DNA of 64,000 nucleotides from Arthrobacter gandavensis (GCF_009192735.1 NZ_VTFU01000002.1:724111-788110); one strand, 5' to 3'. Positions 54,075 through 62,452 are shown, numbered from the stretch's first letter. Notes: generated from the sequence alone by a model not told the origin. A program made the numbers and translations.

Positions 54075-54959
54075 ATGACTGTTCTGGTATTTTTGGACCC
54101 CGAATTCCCCGAAGGCCGCATTGCCGACGCCTCCGAGCCGCAACTGATGGCCACTGATCTCGGTGCGACCCGAGGTGACGGCATCTTTGAATCGATGCTG
54201 GCAATGGACGGCAGCGCCCGCAAGATGAACGCCCACCTGGACCGGCTGGCGTCGTCGGCCCGGGCCCTGGACCTGGAGCAGCCGACCCGCGGCGCCTGGG
54301 AGCGGGCCGTCGCCACCGCGCTCACCGAACTGGTGCGCAGCGAAGGTCCGGGGGAAGCTGTGGTGAAGCTGCTGCTGACCCGCGGAATCGAAGGGCGGCA
54401 CTCCCCCACGGCCTGGGTTGCCGCGTCGCCCTTGCCTGCGGGAACGCGGGAGCGCGCGGCCGACGGAGTGTCGGTCCTACTCCTGGACCGCGGCTACGAC
54501 AGCACCCTGGCGGAGCGGGCTCCGTGGCTGCTTCTCGGAGCCAAGACCCTGTCCTACGCGGTGAACATGGCCGCCCTGCGTTACGCGAAGGCCAACGGAG
54601 CCGACGACGTCATCTTCACGTCCTCGGACGGCAAAGTCCTGGAAGGCCCAACATCAAGCGTCATCCTCGCGGTGGAGGAAGACGGCGTCAAAATGCTGCT
54701 GACGCCTGAGCTCGAGAGCGGCATCCTGCCGGGCACCACTCAGCGGGCCCTGTTCGACGCCGCCGAGGCGGCCGGCTGGGCCCGCGGCTACGGCCCGCTG
54801 GAACCTGCGCACCTGATGGAGGCCGACGGCGTATGGCTGGTTTCCAGCATCCGGCTGCTGGCGCCGGTGACCTCCATCGACGGAACACCGATCAGTTCAT
54901 CACCGGCCCTCACCGAAGAGCTGACCGCGCTGCTCCGCGGAGCACTTGCGGAGGGCTAA
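54075..54959 (+). CDS. pabC: 4-amino-4-deoxychorismate lyase (class IV PLP enzyme)
   Basis: The 294-aa protein is a fold-type IV PLP enzyme. Lys157 in GAKTLSY is the expected Schiff-base lysine, and ...GDGIFESMLAMDG and LEGPTSSVIL are typical. It converts aminodeoxychorismate to p-aminobenzoate and pyruvate. A branched-chain aminotransferase-like or D-amino-acid aminotransferase role cannot be ruled out from sequence alone, but pabB lies nearby. TAGGCT six bases before ATG 54075 gives a leaderless message. Confidence 0.88.
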   Translation: MTVLVFLDPEFPEGRIADASEPQLMATDLGATRGDGIFESMLAMDGSARKMNAHLDRLASSARALDLEQPTRGAWERAVATALTELVRSEGPGEAVVKLLLTRGIEGRHSPTAWVAASPLPAGTRERAADGVSVLLLDRGYDSTLAERAPWLLLGAKTLSYAVNMAALRYAKANGADDVIFTSSDGKVLEGPTSSVILAVEEDGVKMLLTPELESGILPGTTQRALFDAAEAAGWARGYGPLEPAHLMEADGVWLVSSIRLLAPVTSIDGTPISSSPALTEELTALLRGALAEG

Positions 54960-55464
54960 CGCCGTCGCCGGCCTCCCGGCTGGTGCCGTGTCTGACTCTG
55001 GACCCGCTCCGGCTGGTGCAGCTCCGTAACGGAATCAAAGCCGAGGTCGTCCGGACTGCCCTGACCTGGAACTTCCGCGGACCAGCGGCAGCGCACCGGC
55101 TGGCGCTGAAGCGGGACCGCGGACGCAAATTGGCTGCACAGGAAAGCACCTTACTGGTGTCTGCTTCGGTGGGGTGTGACAAAAAGACTTCCCGCAGGGA
55201 GACTGGCACTTATAGGCGGACGCCATAGCGCATACCCGGCGTACGGATAGCTCACAGAACTTTTTTCGACTCTGCGGAGCCATTGCACCCCGATACCTCT
55301 GATAAAGGTCGGGACCGAGCCATCGACACCAAAACGGATTCGCGACGAAGTGTGAAAGCTGACTGGGGTCGTGTCCTATAAGCGGCACCTTCACCGGGCA
55401 CTTTAGCGGGCGAGGTATACGCGAATACATGGGCCGGTGACTTCGTCAGCTCGGCTGTCACTTT

Positions 55465-55503
55465 CCGAAGTCGATTGCACTGAATGTCCAAAGTCGTCTG
55501 CAC
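55465..55503. repeat. Imperfect 16-bp direct repeat, possible IS-end remnant
   Basis: CCGAAGTCGATTGCAC (55465-55480) and CCAAAGTCGTCTGCAC (55488-55503) agree at 13 of 16 positions, 23 bases apart. Repeats like this occur inside the ends of IS21-type elements. No transposase is next to them. Confidence 0.4.
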
Positions 55504-55569
55504 AGCCCGCCCGTCCGTATTGGGACCGACTGGACGGGGTTGCCCGTGGTTTTGGGAACTGGTCGAAGT

Positions 55570-55575
55570 TAGGCT
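55570..55575 (+). promoter_or_regulatory. -10 element for a leaderless transcript
   Basis: TAGGCT is followed by six bases and GTG 55582. Confidence 0.5.
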
Positions 55576-55581
55576 TCGGAT

Positions 55582-56115
55582 GTGCCGTTGCTGAAAGGGG
55601 AGCACTTGTCTGAGTGGGTTCGCATACAGGCCAGATCCAAACGCAACTATGTGTGGCTCGACGTCTACGGACAAGGTAAGCCGAAGATCACCGGGGCGCC
55701 CTGGTACATGCCCGACGGGGTCACGAGTGTCTACCCGTTCATCGAGGACTGGCGTCCTGAAGAACTTCCATTCCCGGTATGGCTTGCTCCCTACAACGGA
55801 GGCAGGACATACGGTGACATGCTGTGGACCGGTGGGATCACGTTGAAGATTGCCTCCACTCGTTTCATCGAGGCGCTTTGCGCCGCTGAGGTCACCGGTT
55901 ACCGAACCTTTGACGTCGAGGTTCGAGACCACGCCGGCTCGCCTGTCGAGGGATACACCGGCTTCGCGACCGATCCGTCCCCAGGCTCTGACATTCAGAA
56001 CCTCTACGACCAGACGGGTCAGAACTACGCTTTCATTGCTACACGGCGTGTCGTCGAGGCATTGCATGATCACGGAGCTGACCAGCTGGACATCAGCCCC
56101 TATACCCCCGACTGA
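55582..56115 (+). CDS. Hypothetical protein
   Basis: The 177-aa protein is not recognised with confidence. It contains LPFPVWLAPYNG, a middle stretch TLKIASTRFIEALCAAEVTGYRTFDVEV and a C-terminal YAFIATRRVVEALHDHGADQLDISPY (quoted in parts). The repeated 'RFIEAL/RVVEAL' helices recall small immunity-type proteins of polymorphic toxin systems, but this is a weak impression. There is no signal peptide or membrane helix. A TAGGCT -10 lies six bases before the GTG. The gene stands alone, and base composition is similar to its accessory neighbours. Confidence 0.65.
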   Translation: MPLLKGEHLSEWVRIQARSKRNYVWLDVYGQGKPKITGAPWYMPDGVTSVYPFIEDWRPEELPFPVWLAPYNGGRTYGDMLWTGGITLKIASTRFIEALCAAEVTGYRTFDVEVRDHAGSPVEGYTGFATDPSPGSDIQNLYDQTGQNYAFIATRRVVEALHDHGADQLDISPYTPD

Positions 56116-56200
56116 CGGCATTTGGCTCGTAAACCGACCCTTCAACGCGTCGTCCTCGCCGCCCTTCCCGGCTGCTCATAAAACAATGGCGCCGCGTCGA

Positions 56201-56246
56201 GCAACCTTGGTTGACAACATGGGATATAGCAACTTAGGTTGACAGT
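56201..56246 (+). promoter_or_regulatory. Promoter with two operator-like repeats before the small HTH gene
   Basis: GCAACCTTGGTTGACA (56201-56216) and GCAACTTAGGTTGACA (56229-56244) differ at two of 16 positions. The first supplies a TTGACA -35. The second holds TAGGTT (56235-56240), 18 bp downstream, as the -10. Six bases later is ATG 56247. Both copies therefore overlap promoter elements, as expected for autoregulation. Confidence 0.65.
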
Positions 56247-56486
56247 ATGGAGTCATCACAGGTCGCTGTCACTGCCGCCGATATCAGTGACCCTCGTGCC
56301 GGTCTGCGGGCCGTGGTATCGCTGCGTGTCCTGGCGGACACCTTGGAGCTTCGTCAGGTCGAGGCGGCCTTACGTGCTGGCATGAAATGGCAGGAGATCG
56401 CCGATGCTCTCGGGGTGACCCGTCAGGCGGTTCACAAGAAGTACTCCAAACGCGTTGATCCCTCGATTGTCATTCCCAGGAGATGA
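56247..56486 (+). CDS. Small helix-turn-helix DNA-binding protein
   Basis: The 79-aa protein is essentially one HTH: LRVLADTLELRQVEAALRAGMKWQEIADALGVTRQAVHKKY (about 26-66, given in parts). The recognition helix is TRQAVHKKYS. The leaderless ATG follows a promoter with two operator-like repeats, so it probably regulates itself. Its stop overlaps the ribosome site of the Clp-N/SRPBCC gene (AGGAG 56478-56482), so the two are translationally coupled. Its operator core also occurs at the clpB promoter. The family has no named function known to me. Confidence 0.82.
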   Translation: MESSQVAVTAADISDPRAGLRAVVSLRVLADTLELRQVEAALRAGMKWQEIADALGVTRQAVHKKYSKRVDPSIVIPRR

Positions 56487-56488
56487 GT

Positions 56489-57484
56489 ATGAGCAAGTTG
56501 ACCCGCTACGCGGCAACCACCCAAAGTCTTTCCCTTGCAGCCATGGAGGAAGCCTCCCGGCGCGGACTTCGGGAAGCAGACCTGGAAGACCTGTTCCTAG
56601 CCCTGGCACTCAGTGATCAGCCTGCGGGACAGTCCCTGCGCCAACTGGGGATCACCATCTCGACCGCCCGCGCAGCAGTCGAGGGCCACCAGAAGGAACA
56701 GATAGCGTCCCTAGGTGTCACCGCCCACATCCCGGAAGCGGGGAACATCGTCTTCCATGAGACCGGCGGTTACGAGTGGTCTAGGCGCGCCAGAGACCTC
56801 ATCGGCCGCGCCGGGGAGAAGGGGCGGACAGCGGACGCGGCTGCAGTGCTCCGGGAACTCCTCGACGAGCCCAGTGGATTGATGACCGAGCTGCTGCACC
56901 GGCTCGGGACAACACCGGCCAGCGTCCTTGAAGAACTTGAACGCCTCGAATCGACTCGCCCAGTAGCAACGAGGCGAGAAGCGAGCAGTCAGGGCGAGGC
57001 CACCGGCTCAACGGGGGCCTTCGTCCCCGGCGACATTGAAGACGTCTGGGCGTTCTTGGCCGATCCCGCACGGATCCCCGGCTGGGAACCTGCGATCGGC
57101 GCGGTGGAGAGCGCTGGAGGGACCGCAATGCCGGGGATGACGTGGACCGCATACGCCCAACTCATTCGCCCGGATGGCAAGCCCATAAAAGTCCACGAGA
57201 AGTATAGGCGCCGCACCATCGAACTGCTCAAGTCGGAACACCTCACCCGGATCGACTGGCGTTTCTCCTACCCCGATGCACCCACCAGCACGCCCATCAT
57301 CATTGGAATGGGACTTGAACCCACGAAGGGTGGAACTCAGCTCAGGATCACGATGACCTGGTTCAAACACCAAGGGCTGCGCTCCGTGCTCCGGGCTCCG
57401 CTCCGGCCTCTCCAGCGATTCCTTAGCTGGATCAAACTCTTCCAAATCAGCAGCTCCATCAGTCGGACCTTCCGCCAGACCTAA
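56489..57484 (+). CDS. Clp N-terminal-domain protein fused to an SRPBCC domain
   Basis: The 331-aa protein has two Clp N-terminal repeats (about 1-140: TTQSLSLAAMEEASRRGLREADLEDLFLALA in parts, and a second with ...TADAAAVLRELLDEPSGLMTELLHRLG). There is no AAA+ domain. An SRPBCC/START-like domain follows (about 170-320: FVPGDIEDVWAFLADPARIPGWEPAIG in parts). It has no catalytic motif. It could be an adaptor or decoy that captures Clp substrates or lipidic ligands. ATG 56489 is chosen because AGGAG lies six bases upstream. Coupled to the HTH gene. Confidence 0.82.
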   Translation: MSKLTRYAATTQSLSLAAMEEASRRGLREADLEDLFLALALSDQPAGQSLRQLGITISTARAAVEGHQKEQIASLGVTAHIPEAGNIVFHETGGYEWSRRARDLIGRAGEKGRTADAAAVLRELLDEPSGLMTELLHRLGTTPASVLEELERLESTRPVATRREASSQGEATGSTGAFVPGDIEDVWAFLADPARIPGWEPAIGAVESAGGTAMPGMTWTAYAQLIRPDGKPIKVHEKYRRRTIELLKSEHLTRIDWRFSYPDAPTSTPIIIGMGLEPTKGGTQLRITMTWFKHQGLRSVLRAPLRPLQRFLSWIKLFQISSSISRTFRQT

Positions 57485-57662
57485 CGCTAGGCCGACCACC
57501 CACAATGACCCTGAATGGCTCTCTAGGGGATCCATGTGGGGGACCAGCTTACGGACGCTCAGGGGACCATGCCGTCCTCTACAGTCTGATCGTGAATCGT
57601 CATGTCGCTGGGGACCGGCTTCGCCTACGAATTAGCTACCGTACGATTTCAAACAAGGACCG

Positions 57663-58766
57663 TTAGACAGCCTGTTCAGGTGGCCAGGGTTGAGACTGGT
57701 GCTGTGTCTGTAGTAGCTGTAATCGGCTCATCATTCTGAAGGCGTCGGGTCGGTTCTGCGTGGCGGCCCGGAACTCCTCGAGAGTAAGGGGGGACCGTAT
57801 GGTTGTTCGCACATCGGCGTCACAGAGAACGTCGACGACGTTGATAAGCCTCTGTTGCGCCTCCGGGTCAGTGTCGGCAAATGAGGGCAGATCCAGTAGC
57901 ACCCAGTGATTGAACTGCTGCGCCCAGCGCAGATACTCCACGGACGAAGTCTGCGCCCCGCATAACTGCTCGAAGGTGATCCACAGTTCGGTGCCACGAT
58001 GTGCAACCACGGGGAATCGCCTGCTGCCCACTATCAACTCAACAGCGTCGGATGGTTGAGGGTCCTGCGGGGTATGGCGGTCCTGCTGAACGCTGGGGTC
58101 CGTGCTGATCCATCGCCCACTCCTGAATCCAGTGGCCGATGATTGCGGCCAGGCTCTATAGTCTTCCGTTCCCTGGAGCTTGATGATGTCCATGTTGGTC
58201 TGGATCAGTTCGATGCCTGGTTCGAACAGGTGATGCCAGATCGGATTGGGCAGCAAGGACGCGGGGGCGTAGTTGGAGCTTGCGAGAAGGACGACATTCG
58301 TGGCGAAGAGTTGTCTCAGGAGCCGTGTTAAAAGCGCGGCGTCTCCAGAGTCATGGACATGAAACTCGTCAAAGTACAGAAGTTTCACACCGTCGGTGAG
58401 CTCACGGACAGCACTCTCGACGGCGCTGGTTTCTCCTTGGTGTTCATGGATGCGGCGATGAAGTTGATCAAAGAATCCGTGGAAGTGGACTCGCCGTTTC
58501 GACTGGATTGGGAGCGCACGGAAGTAGGCGTCGAGCAGCCAAGATTTACCGCAGCCGGCATCACCCCACACATAGAGACCCCGGAGCTGGGCCCGTCTCC
58601 ACCGTGACGCGAGCAGATCCTCACTGAGTCCGAGAAGCCTGTCCCGAACGAGGACCTGCGCATTGTCTAACCGAAAACCAGCGCTGGCAGCAGACTCCTC
58701 GATAGCTGCTGCCAGGTCAGTTCTTATGCTTTTGCTCCTCGCCACAGGGTTGATTATGCCCTTCAC
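57663..58766 (-). CDS. zapE: ZapE/AFG1-family ATPase
   Basis: The 367-aa protein has Walker A GDAGCGKS (68-75), Walker B LLYFDEFH (Asp133, Glu134), and the family stretch HFHGFFDQLHRRIHEHQG. AFG1/ZapE proteins are AAA+ ATPases; E. coli ZapE acts at the division ring and yeast AFG1 in mitochondrial protein quality control. In this accessory setting its target is unknown. The start is GTG 58766. Codon usage is less GC3-rich than in the core genes. A zapE copy may also exist elsewhere in the chromosome. Confidence 0.85.
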   Translation of the reverse strand: MKGIINPVARSKSIRTDLAAAIEESAASAGFRLDNAQVLVRDRLLGLSEDLLASRWRRAQLRGLYVWGDAGCGKSWLLDAYFRALPIQSKRRVHFHGFFDQLHRRIHEHQGETSAVESAVRELTDGVKLLYFDEFHVHDSGDAALLTRLLRQLFATNVVLLASSNYAPASLLPNPIWHHLFEPGIELIQTNMDIIKLQGTEDYRAWPQSSATGFRSGRWISTDPSVQQDRHTPQDPQPSDAVELIVGSRRFPVVAHRGTELWITFEQLCGAQTSSVEYLRWAQQFNHWVLLDLPSFADTDPEAQQRLINVVDVLCDADVRTTIRSPLTLEEFRAATQNRPDAFRMMSRLQLLQTQHQSQPWPPEQAV

Positions 58767-59162
58767 GCACCTGCAACGTGGAAGCAGGTCTACGATCAGA
58801 TTCCGCTTATTGCGGCAAGTCCTCTTCGGTGCGTGCCTAGGCGCGCAAGACGATCCCCCACAGCGACGCGCTCGTCTTCGTCCCCGTCACAGCGGAAGCG
58901 CAGGACTTTAGGGCCAACGAGTCTCGTTGCTTAAATCTCTAAGCTAACCAGCCAGTGGATGACCTGTTGCGCAACCCCGGAGTTCATCCATACGAAGGGA
59001 ATGTGGACAATCTTCGATCACGCCTCCGAGTGCCACGGCAATCGGCTCTTGTAACGATGAATACTCGATCATTCGTCGGAGGGTAGGCTCCAGTGGCCTT
59101 GTCAGCGATATTCGAAGGGAATGGTCCGTGAACCCAACTGCTGCGTTCGGGCAATACATAGT
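58767..59162. other. 396-base region without a convincing gene
   Basis: It lies between the divergent ZapE-like and sigma-factor genes, so it must hold both promoters. A minus-strand frame of 71 codons (58944-59159) has no ribosome site and no recognisable motif. No clear terminator or repeat is seen. Confidence 0.5.
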
Positions 59163-59765
59163 GTGAGGACAGATACAGACAGCGAAATAATTCGCTTAGC
59201 CCGGGACAGCCCAGTGGTTTTTGGGGAACTATACGACAGGCATGCGGCTTCGGTTTTCCGGTATGCGGCCAGGCGGGCAGGAGAGTTTGCGGCGGATGAC
59301 GTGACCGGTGAAACCTTCCTGGTGGCGTGGGAACGGCTGGGAAGTTACGACCTGAACCATCCGGATGCCCGCCCCTGGCTTTTTGGTATCGCTACCAATT
59401 TGCTTCGCCGGCACCACCGGACCGAGTCCAGGATGCTCAAGTCCGCGGCCAAAGCGGCCCTTCGGGATGCGGTACCCGATGAATCCGAGCGTGTTGCTTC
59501 CCGAACAGACGCATTCGTCGCTACCGGGAAAATCGCCGCCGCACTGAAAGCCATGCCCGCTATTGATAGGGACACTCTGCTGCTGTACGCGTGGGGTGAC
59601 CTGACCTACGAGGGCATCGCTGAAGCGCTTGAGGTGCCGGTTGGAACGGTTCGATCCCGGTTGAACAGAGCCCGTCGCACGCTGCGCAACGATATCGGCC
59701 TGTTGGAATTTGATGACAAGGAGAAGAAGCATGGACGAGTTAACACTGCTCCGCGCAATGCGTAA
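59163..59765 (+). CDS. ECF RNA polymerase sigma factor
   Basis: The 200-aa protein has sigma region 2 (ELYDRHAASVFRYAARRAG and DVTGETFLVAWERLGSYD, about 20-75) and region 4 (MPAIDRDTLLLYAWGDLTYEGIAEALEVPVGTVRSRLNRARRTL in parts, about 135-180). No region 3 is present, as in ECF factors. The start is GTG 59163, though ATG 59121 is possible. The downstream CU044_5270-type gene overlaps it by 35 bases and probably encodes its regulator. The target promoter is unknown. Confidence 0.88.
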   Translation: MRTDTDSEIIRLARDSPVVFGELYDRHAASVFRYAARRAGEFAADDVTGETFLVAWERLGSYDLNHPDARPWLFGIATNLLRRHHRTESRMLKSAAKAALRDAVPDESERVASRTDAFVATGKIAAALKAMPAIDRDTLLLYAWGDLTYEGIAEALEVPVGTVRSRLNRARRTLRNDIGLLEFDDKEKKHGRVNTAPRNA

Positions 59766-60789
59766 CGACATCGGTTCGGCCCCCACAGCCACCCTGGCCC
59801 GGAACCGCAGAAAAGTCATGGCGCAAGTTGGCGCCGCTTCACCTGTCCCCGCAGAGTCGCCGGCCAGGGCAGTTGGATCCGCAGTCCGGCCGTTCAAGCA
59901 CCGGCGGCGCCTAGTTTTGGCGTCGGCTGCCGCCGTTTTCCTCGTCGGGGTCATGGTCGCCGCTGACGTGGTCCTGCCCAGCCGCCCGGGCGCGACTGCC
60001 GAAGCTGTGGAAGTGCTCGACGACGCCGCCGCGGCAACCCTGCAGACATCCGACCCGCTGGTGTCACCGGGGCAGTACCTCAAGATAGAGACTCTTGAAC
60101 TCACCGGTTCCAGCTTTGTCGGCGATGATGGCCGCCAGCTGTCCTGGCAGGAAACCACTGCCGCCCAGATTTATGTTCCGGCTGATCCTGAGGGTGAATG
60201 GGTGTGGAACCGTGAAGACCGCTTCCCCCTCGATTCCGCCAGCCCGGAGGCAAAGGCCGCGGCGGCCATGCTCCGAGATAGCCGCAGAACGGAGGGACCT
60301 GGCCTTATTGTCGGCATTCACCGGGCGCCCGGCGGTGCCTTTTACGGACAAGCGCAGACCATTCTGGGCGCACCCCTCACCGATACCAGTGAGCTGCCCC
60401 GCGATCCGCAGAAATTGCTGGACCACATCTACGACTTCACTACGGGCCAAGGGAAAACACCGGATCTCAGGGCGTTCGGTGCAATCGCCGAGTCGCTCCG
60501 CACCGGCGTCGTTCCGGCGGACCTCCGCGCTTCCTTCTTCCAAGCCGCTGCCCTCATCCCTGGTGTTGCTGTCGCCGACCGGCAGGCCACCATGGATGGA
60601 CGGGAGGGAATCGCCGTCGGAATCACGACGCCGGACGGGGGCGGCCGGAATGACCTTCTCTTCGACCCGAGCACAGGCCTAATGATTGGTGAACGCTGGG
60701 TTCTATTGAGGGACTTTCCCGACGCCCCTGCCGGCACTGTCGAGAGCTGGAGTTCGGTCCGAACATCCGTGGTCGATTCCGCACCATGA
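59731..60789 (+). CDS. CU044_5270-family membrane protein, probable sigma-factor partner
   Basis: The 352-aa protein has a short cytoplasmic head, one membrane helix (about 62-82) and a large external domain of the CU044_5270 type. AAGGAGAAG lies just upstream of ATG 59731. It overlaps the sigma gene by 35 bases. Membrane proteins encoded beside ECF factors often act as anti-sigma factors, so a role in sensing the cell surface is inferred; no zinc motif is visible. The external domain function is unknown. Confidence 0.8.
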   Translation: MDELTLLRAMRNDIGSAPTATLARNRRKVMAQVGAASPVPAESPARAVGSAVRPFKHRRRLVLASAAAVFLVGVMVAADVVLPSRPGATAEAVEVLDDAAAATLQTSDPLVSPGQYLKIETLELTGSSFVGDDGRQLSWQETTAAQIYVPADPEGEWVWNREDRFPLDSASPEAKAAAAMLRDSRRTEGPGLIVGIHRAPGGAFYGQAQTILGAPLTDTSELPRDPQKLLDHIYDFTTGQGKTPDLRAFGAIAESLRTGVVPADLRASFFQAAALIPGVAVADRQATMDGREGIAVGITTPDGGGRNDLLFDPSTGLMIGERWVLLRDFPDAPAGTVESWSSVRTSVVDSAP

Positions 60790-60969
60790 GGAGCTGAGAC
60801 CACCGTTGCGAGGATGAGCTGGTGATCCACCCTTATCAGCGGTGCTCTAATCCTGGACTCTCAAACGGCCGACCATGACCTTCAAGAATCCGGGGCACCA
60901 TATTGGAAGGCGATGGCTGCTGATCGTTGTCGCGGTCCCAATCCAGGACAGAGTATGCTCTTCTTCCTA

Positions 60970-61371
60970 CTATGGAGTCGGCGGCTTTTCTGGGTTCGGG
61001 GGTGCACCGGGTTCTGTGTGTAGCTGTTTCCACGCATGTGCGAGGAGGTCTTGTGCCTCTCGGAGGGTGAGTCCTTCTTGGATTGCTTGGTGCGCGAGGT
61101 CTGCCGAGATTTTGATGAGGGGTTGTGTGCTTGTGTGACCTGGGTTGACTCTGGTACCGGCCGCCCGCATGGTGCGGATGAGCCCCGCCTTCTCGAGCTC
61201 TTTGTACGCCTTCGCCACGGATCCTGGTGATACTCGAAGGTCAGCGGCGAGCTGCCGGACCGGGGGCAGCCGCGTATCGGCTGCAAGCTGACCGGCCCGA
61301 ATCCGAGCGGCTATCTGGGAACGGATTTGCTCCACCGGTGAAACCGCCGATGAGGAGTCGATGCTAATCAT
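60970..61371 (-). CDS. GntR-family regulator, YtrA subfamily
   Basis: The 133-aa protein has a GntR winged helix (PVEQIRSQIAARIRAGQLAADTRLPPVRQLAADLRVSPGSVAKAYKELEKAGLI in parts). The effector domain is only about 60 residues, which fits the YtrA type. YtrA regulators control adjacent transporter operons. Here the adjacent gene, overlapping by four bases, encodes a membrane protein. Its promoter contains two CTTGTAT-N10-ATACAAG-like operators. The inducer is unknown. Confidence 0.88.
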   Translation of the reverse strand: MISIDSSSAVSPVEQIRSQIAARIRAGQLAADTRLPPVRQLAADLRVSPGSVAKAYKELEKAGLIRTMRAAGTRVNPGHTSTQPLIKISADLAHQAIQEGLTLREAQDLLAHAWKQLHTEPGAPPNPEKPPTP

Positions 61372-62408
61372 GACGCTGGCCCGTGGTCGGAGGTGCGTGC
61401 TGTTTTTTCGGCGGACCGCAGGTCCGCTACGAGGGTAAGAGCCTTGATGAGGAGGATACCCGCGGCCGCGGCGACGACCAGGGAGGACAAGATCGCAATC
61501 AGTGCGAGTGTGTGTCCAGGCTCAACCGGGACCGTGTTAGCACTTGCGAAGGTATCGGCAGTAGGGACTGCGTCGAGGTGACTAACCCGTAAAACGTTGC
61601 CAGTAATGGCCAGGAGCCCTGCGACTTGGAACGCGAGGGCCGCGCTGGAGGTGGCCATAACGAACAGGGTTCTTAGCGATCTCAGAGCCGTATCCAGGTG
61701 GAAAAGCCCAGGTGAGGTTGGTCTGGCTGCGGCGGCGATCCTGCGTAGCGACCAGTAAACGACGATGACCAGCAGGACTGTGCTGATCATGACGGGGACG
61801 CCGTAATACCAACCGGGGAAAGGGCCGGTCGAGGACAAGTTGTACTGCACGTCCACTACCCGTCCGTCCTCGATACCCCAGCCCGAGAGCCCCCGGCGCT
61901 GGAAAATGCGATGCAGCCCGTTTTCGTCGGCCGATGAGTACAACCCCGTGAGCACCAGTCCGAGAATGAGGGTGAGTGCCGTAACAAGCGGAAGGGCGAA
62001 CACCCACTGCCGTGCAAAGGAGGCTGGCCTTCTAGGTGTGAGCTCCGCATGGGTCCGCTCCCCTAGAGGCGAGTCCCAACCTGTCCGTCGATACAGGTTG
62101 TACACGCTCAGTCCGGCGAGAGCGCCAACTGACCCGGCGAGAGCGTACGGGAGCCCGTACCCCTGCGGCCACCAGGTGCCGACCTGCCACGTCAGAACGG
62201 TGGCTGACACCCCGATGAGTAAAGCTGTCACGGACGCCCGAACCTCACTGCGGTACACCGAAGCACCGTAACGTTCCCCCTCCGCAGATACGGGCACGGG
62301 TATGAAAGTCATTTGGGAGCCCTTGATGGCACGTCGTACGAGAACCCACAACCCGGCTCCGATCAAGGCTGCTACAGCGACCGCTAAAACTACCGCTATC
62401 GACCCCAT
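61368..62408 (-). CDS. Polytopic membrane protein, function unknown
   Basis: The 346-aa protein has about seven membrane helices. A short external loop (STGPFPGWYYG) follows the fourth or fifth helix. No catalytic motif is visible, so it is not assigned to a family. It is the first gene of a two-gene operon with the GntR regulator. AGGAGG lies seven bases before ATG 62408. The promoter has two operators that cover the -35 and -10, so the operon is probably repressed until an inducer is present. Confidence 0.78.
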   Translation of the reverse strand: MGSIAVVLAVAVAALIGAGLWVLVRRAIKGSQMTFIPVPVSAEGERYGASVYRSEVRASVTALLIGVSATVLTWQVGTWWPQGYGLPYALAGSVGALAGLSVYNLYRRTGWDSPLGERTHAELTPRRPASFARQWVFALPLVTALTLILGLVLTGLYSSADENGLHRIFQRRGLSGWGIEDGRVVDVQYNLSSTGPFPGWYYGVPVMISTVLLVIVVYWSLRRIAAAARPTSPGLFHLDTALRSLRTLFVMATSSAALAFQVAGLLAITGNVLRVSHLDAVPTADTFASANTVPVEPGHTLALIAILSSLVVAAAAGILLIKALTLVADLRSAEKTARTSDHGPAS

Positions 62409-62428
62409 GGAATGTCCTCCTAGGACGG

Positions 62429-62452
62429 CTTGTATCTTGACGCCAATACAAG
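62429..62452 (-). promoter_or_regulatory. GntR/YtrA operator 1
   Basis: CTTGTAT-N10-ATACAAG is a perfect 7-bp-arm inverted repeat. On the minus strand its distal arm forms the TTGTAT -10. Confidence 0.75.

Larger units (their letters stand above)
54960..55581. other. 622-base gene-poor region at the core/accessory boundary
   Basis: No gene is convincing. The first 270 bases stay open in one plus-strand frame, but have no start, ribosome site or recognisable motif. A 16-bp imperfect direct repeat lies at 55465-55503. The region separates core genes from the accessory block. Confidence 0.55.

Noticed and set aside
54960..55228. A degenerate gene after pabC
   Set aside because: The frame stays open, but there is no start, ribosome site or family motif, so it is described only as a gene-poor region.
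55252..56145. A 297-codon minus-strand frame across the hypothetical gene at 55.6 kb
   Set aside because: It has no ribosome site or recognisable domain. The plus-strand gene has a TAGGCT -10 and reads more like a folded protein. The choice is not fully certain.
58944..59159. A 71-codon minus-strand frame between the ZapE-like and sigma genes
   Set aside because: No ribosome site, no -10, and no recognisable motif. It would occupy the space needed for the sigma promoter.
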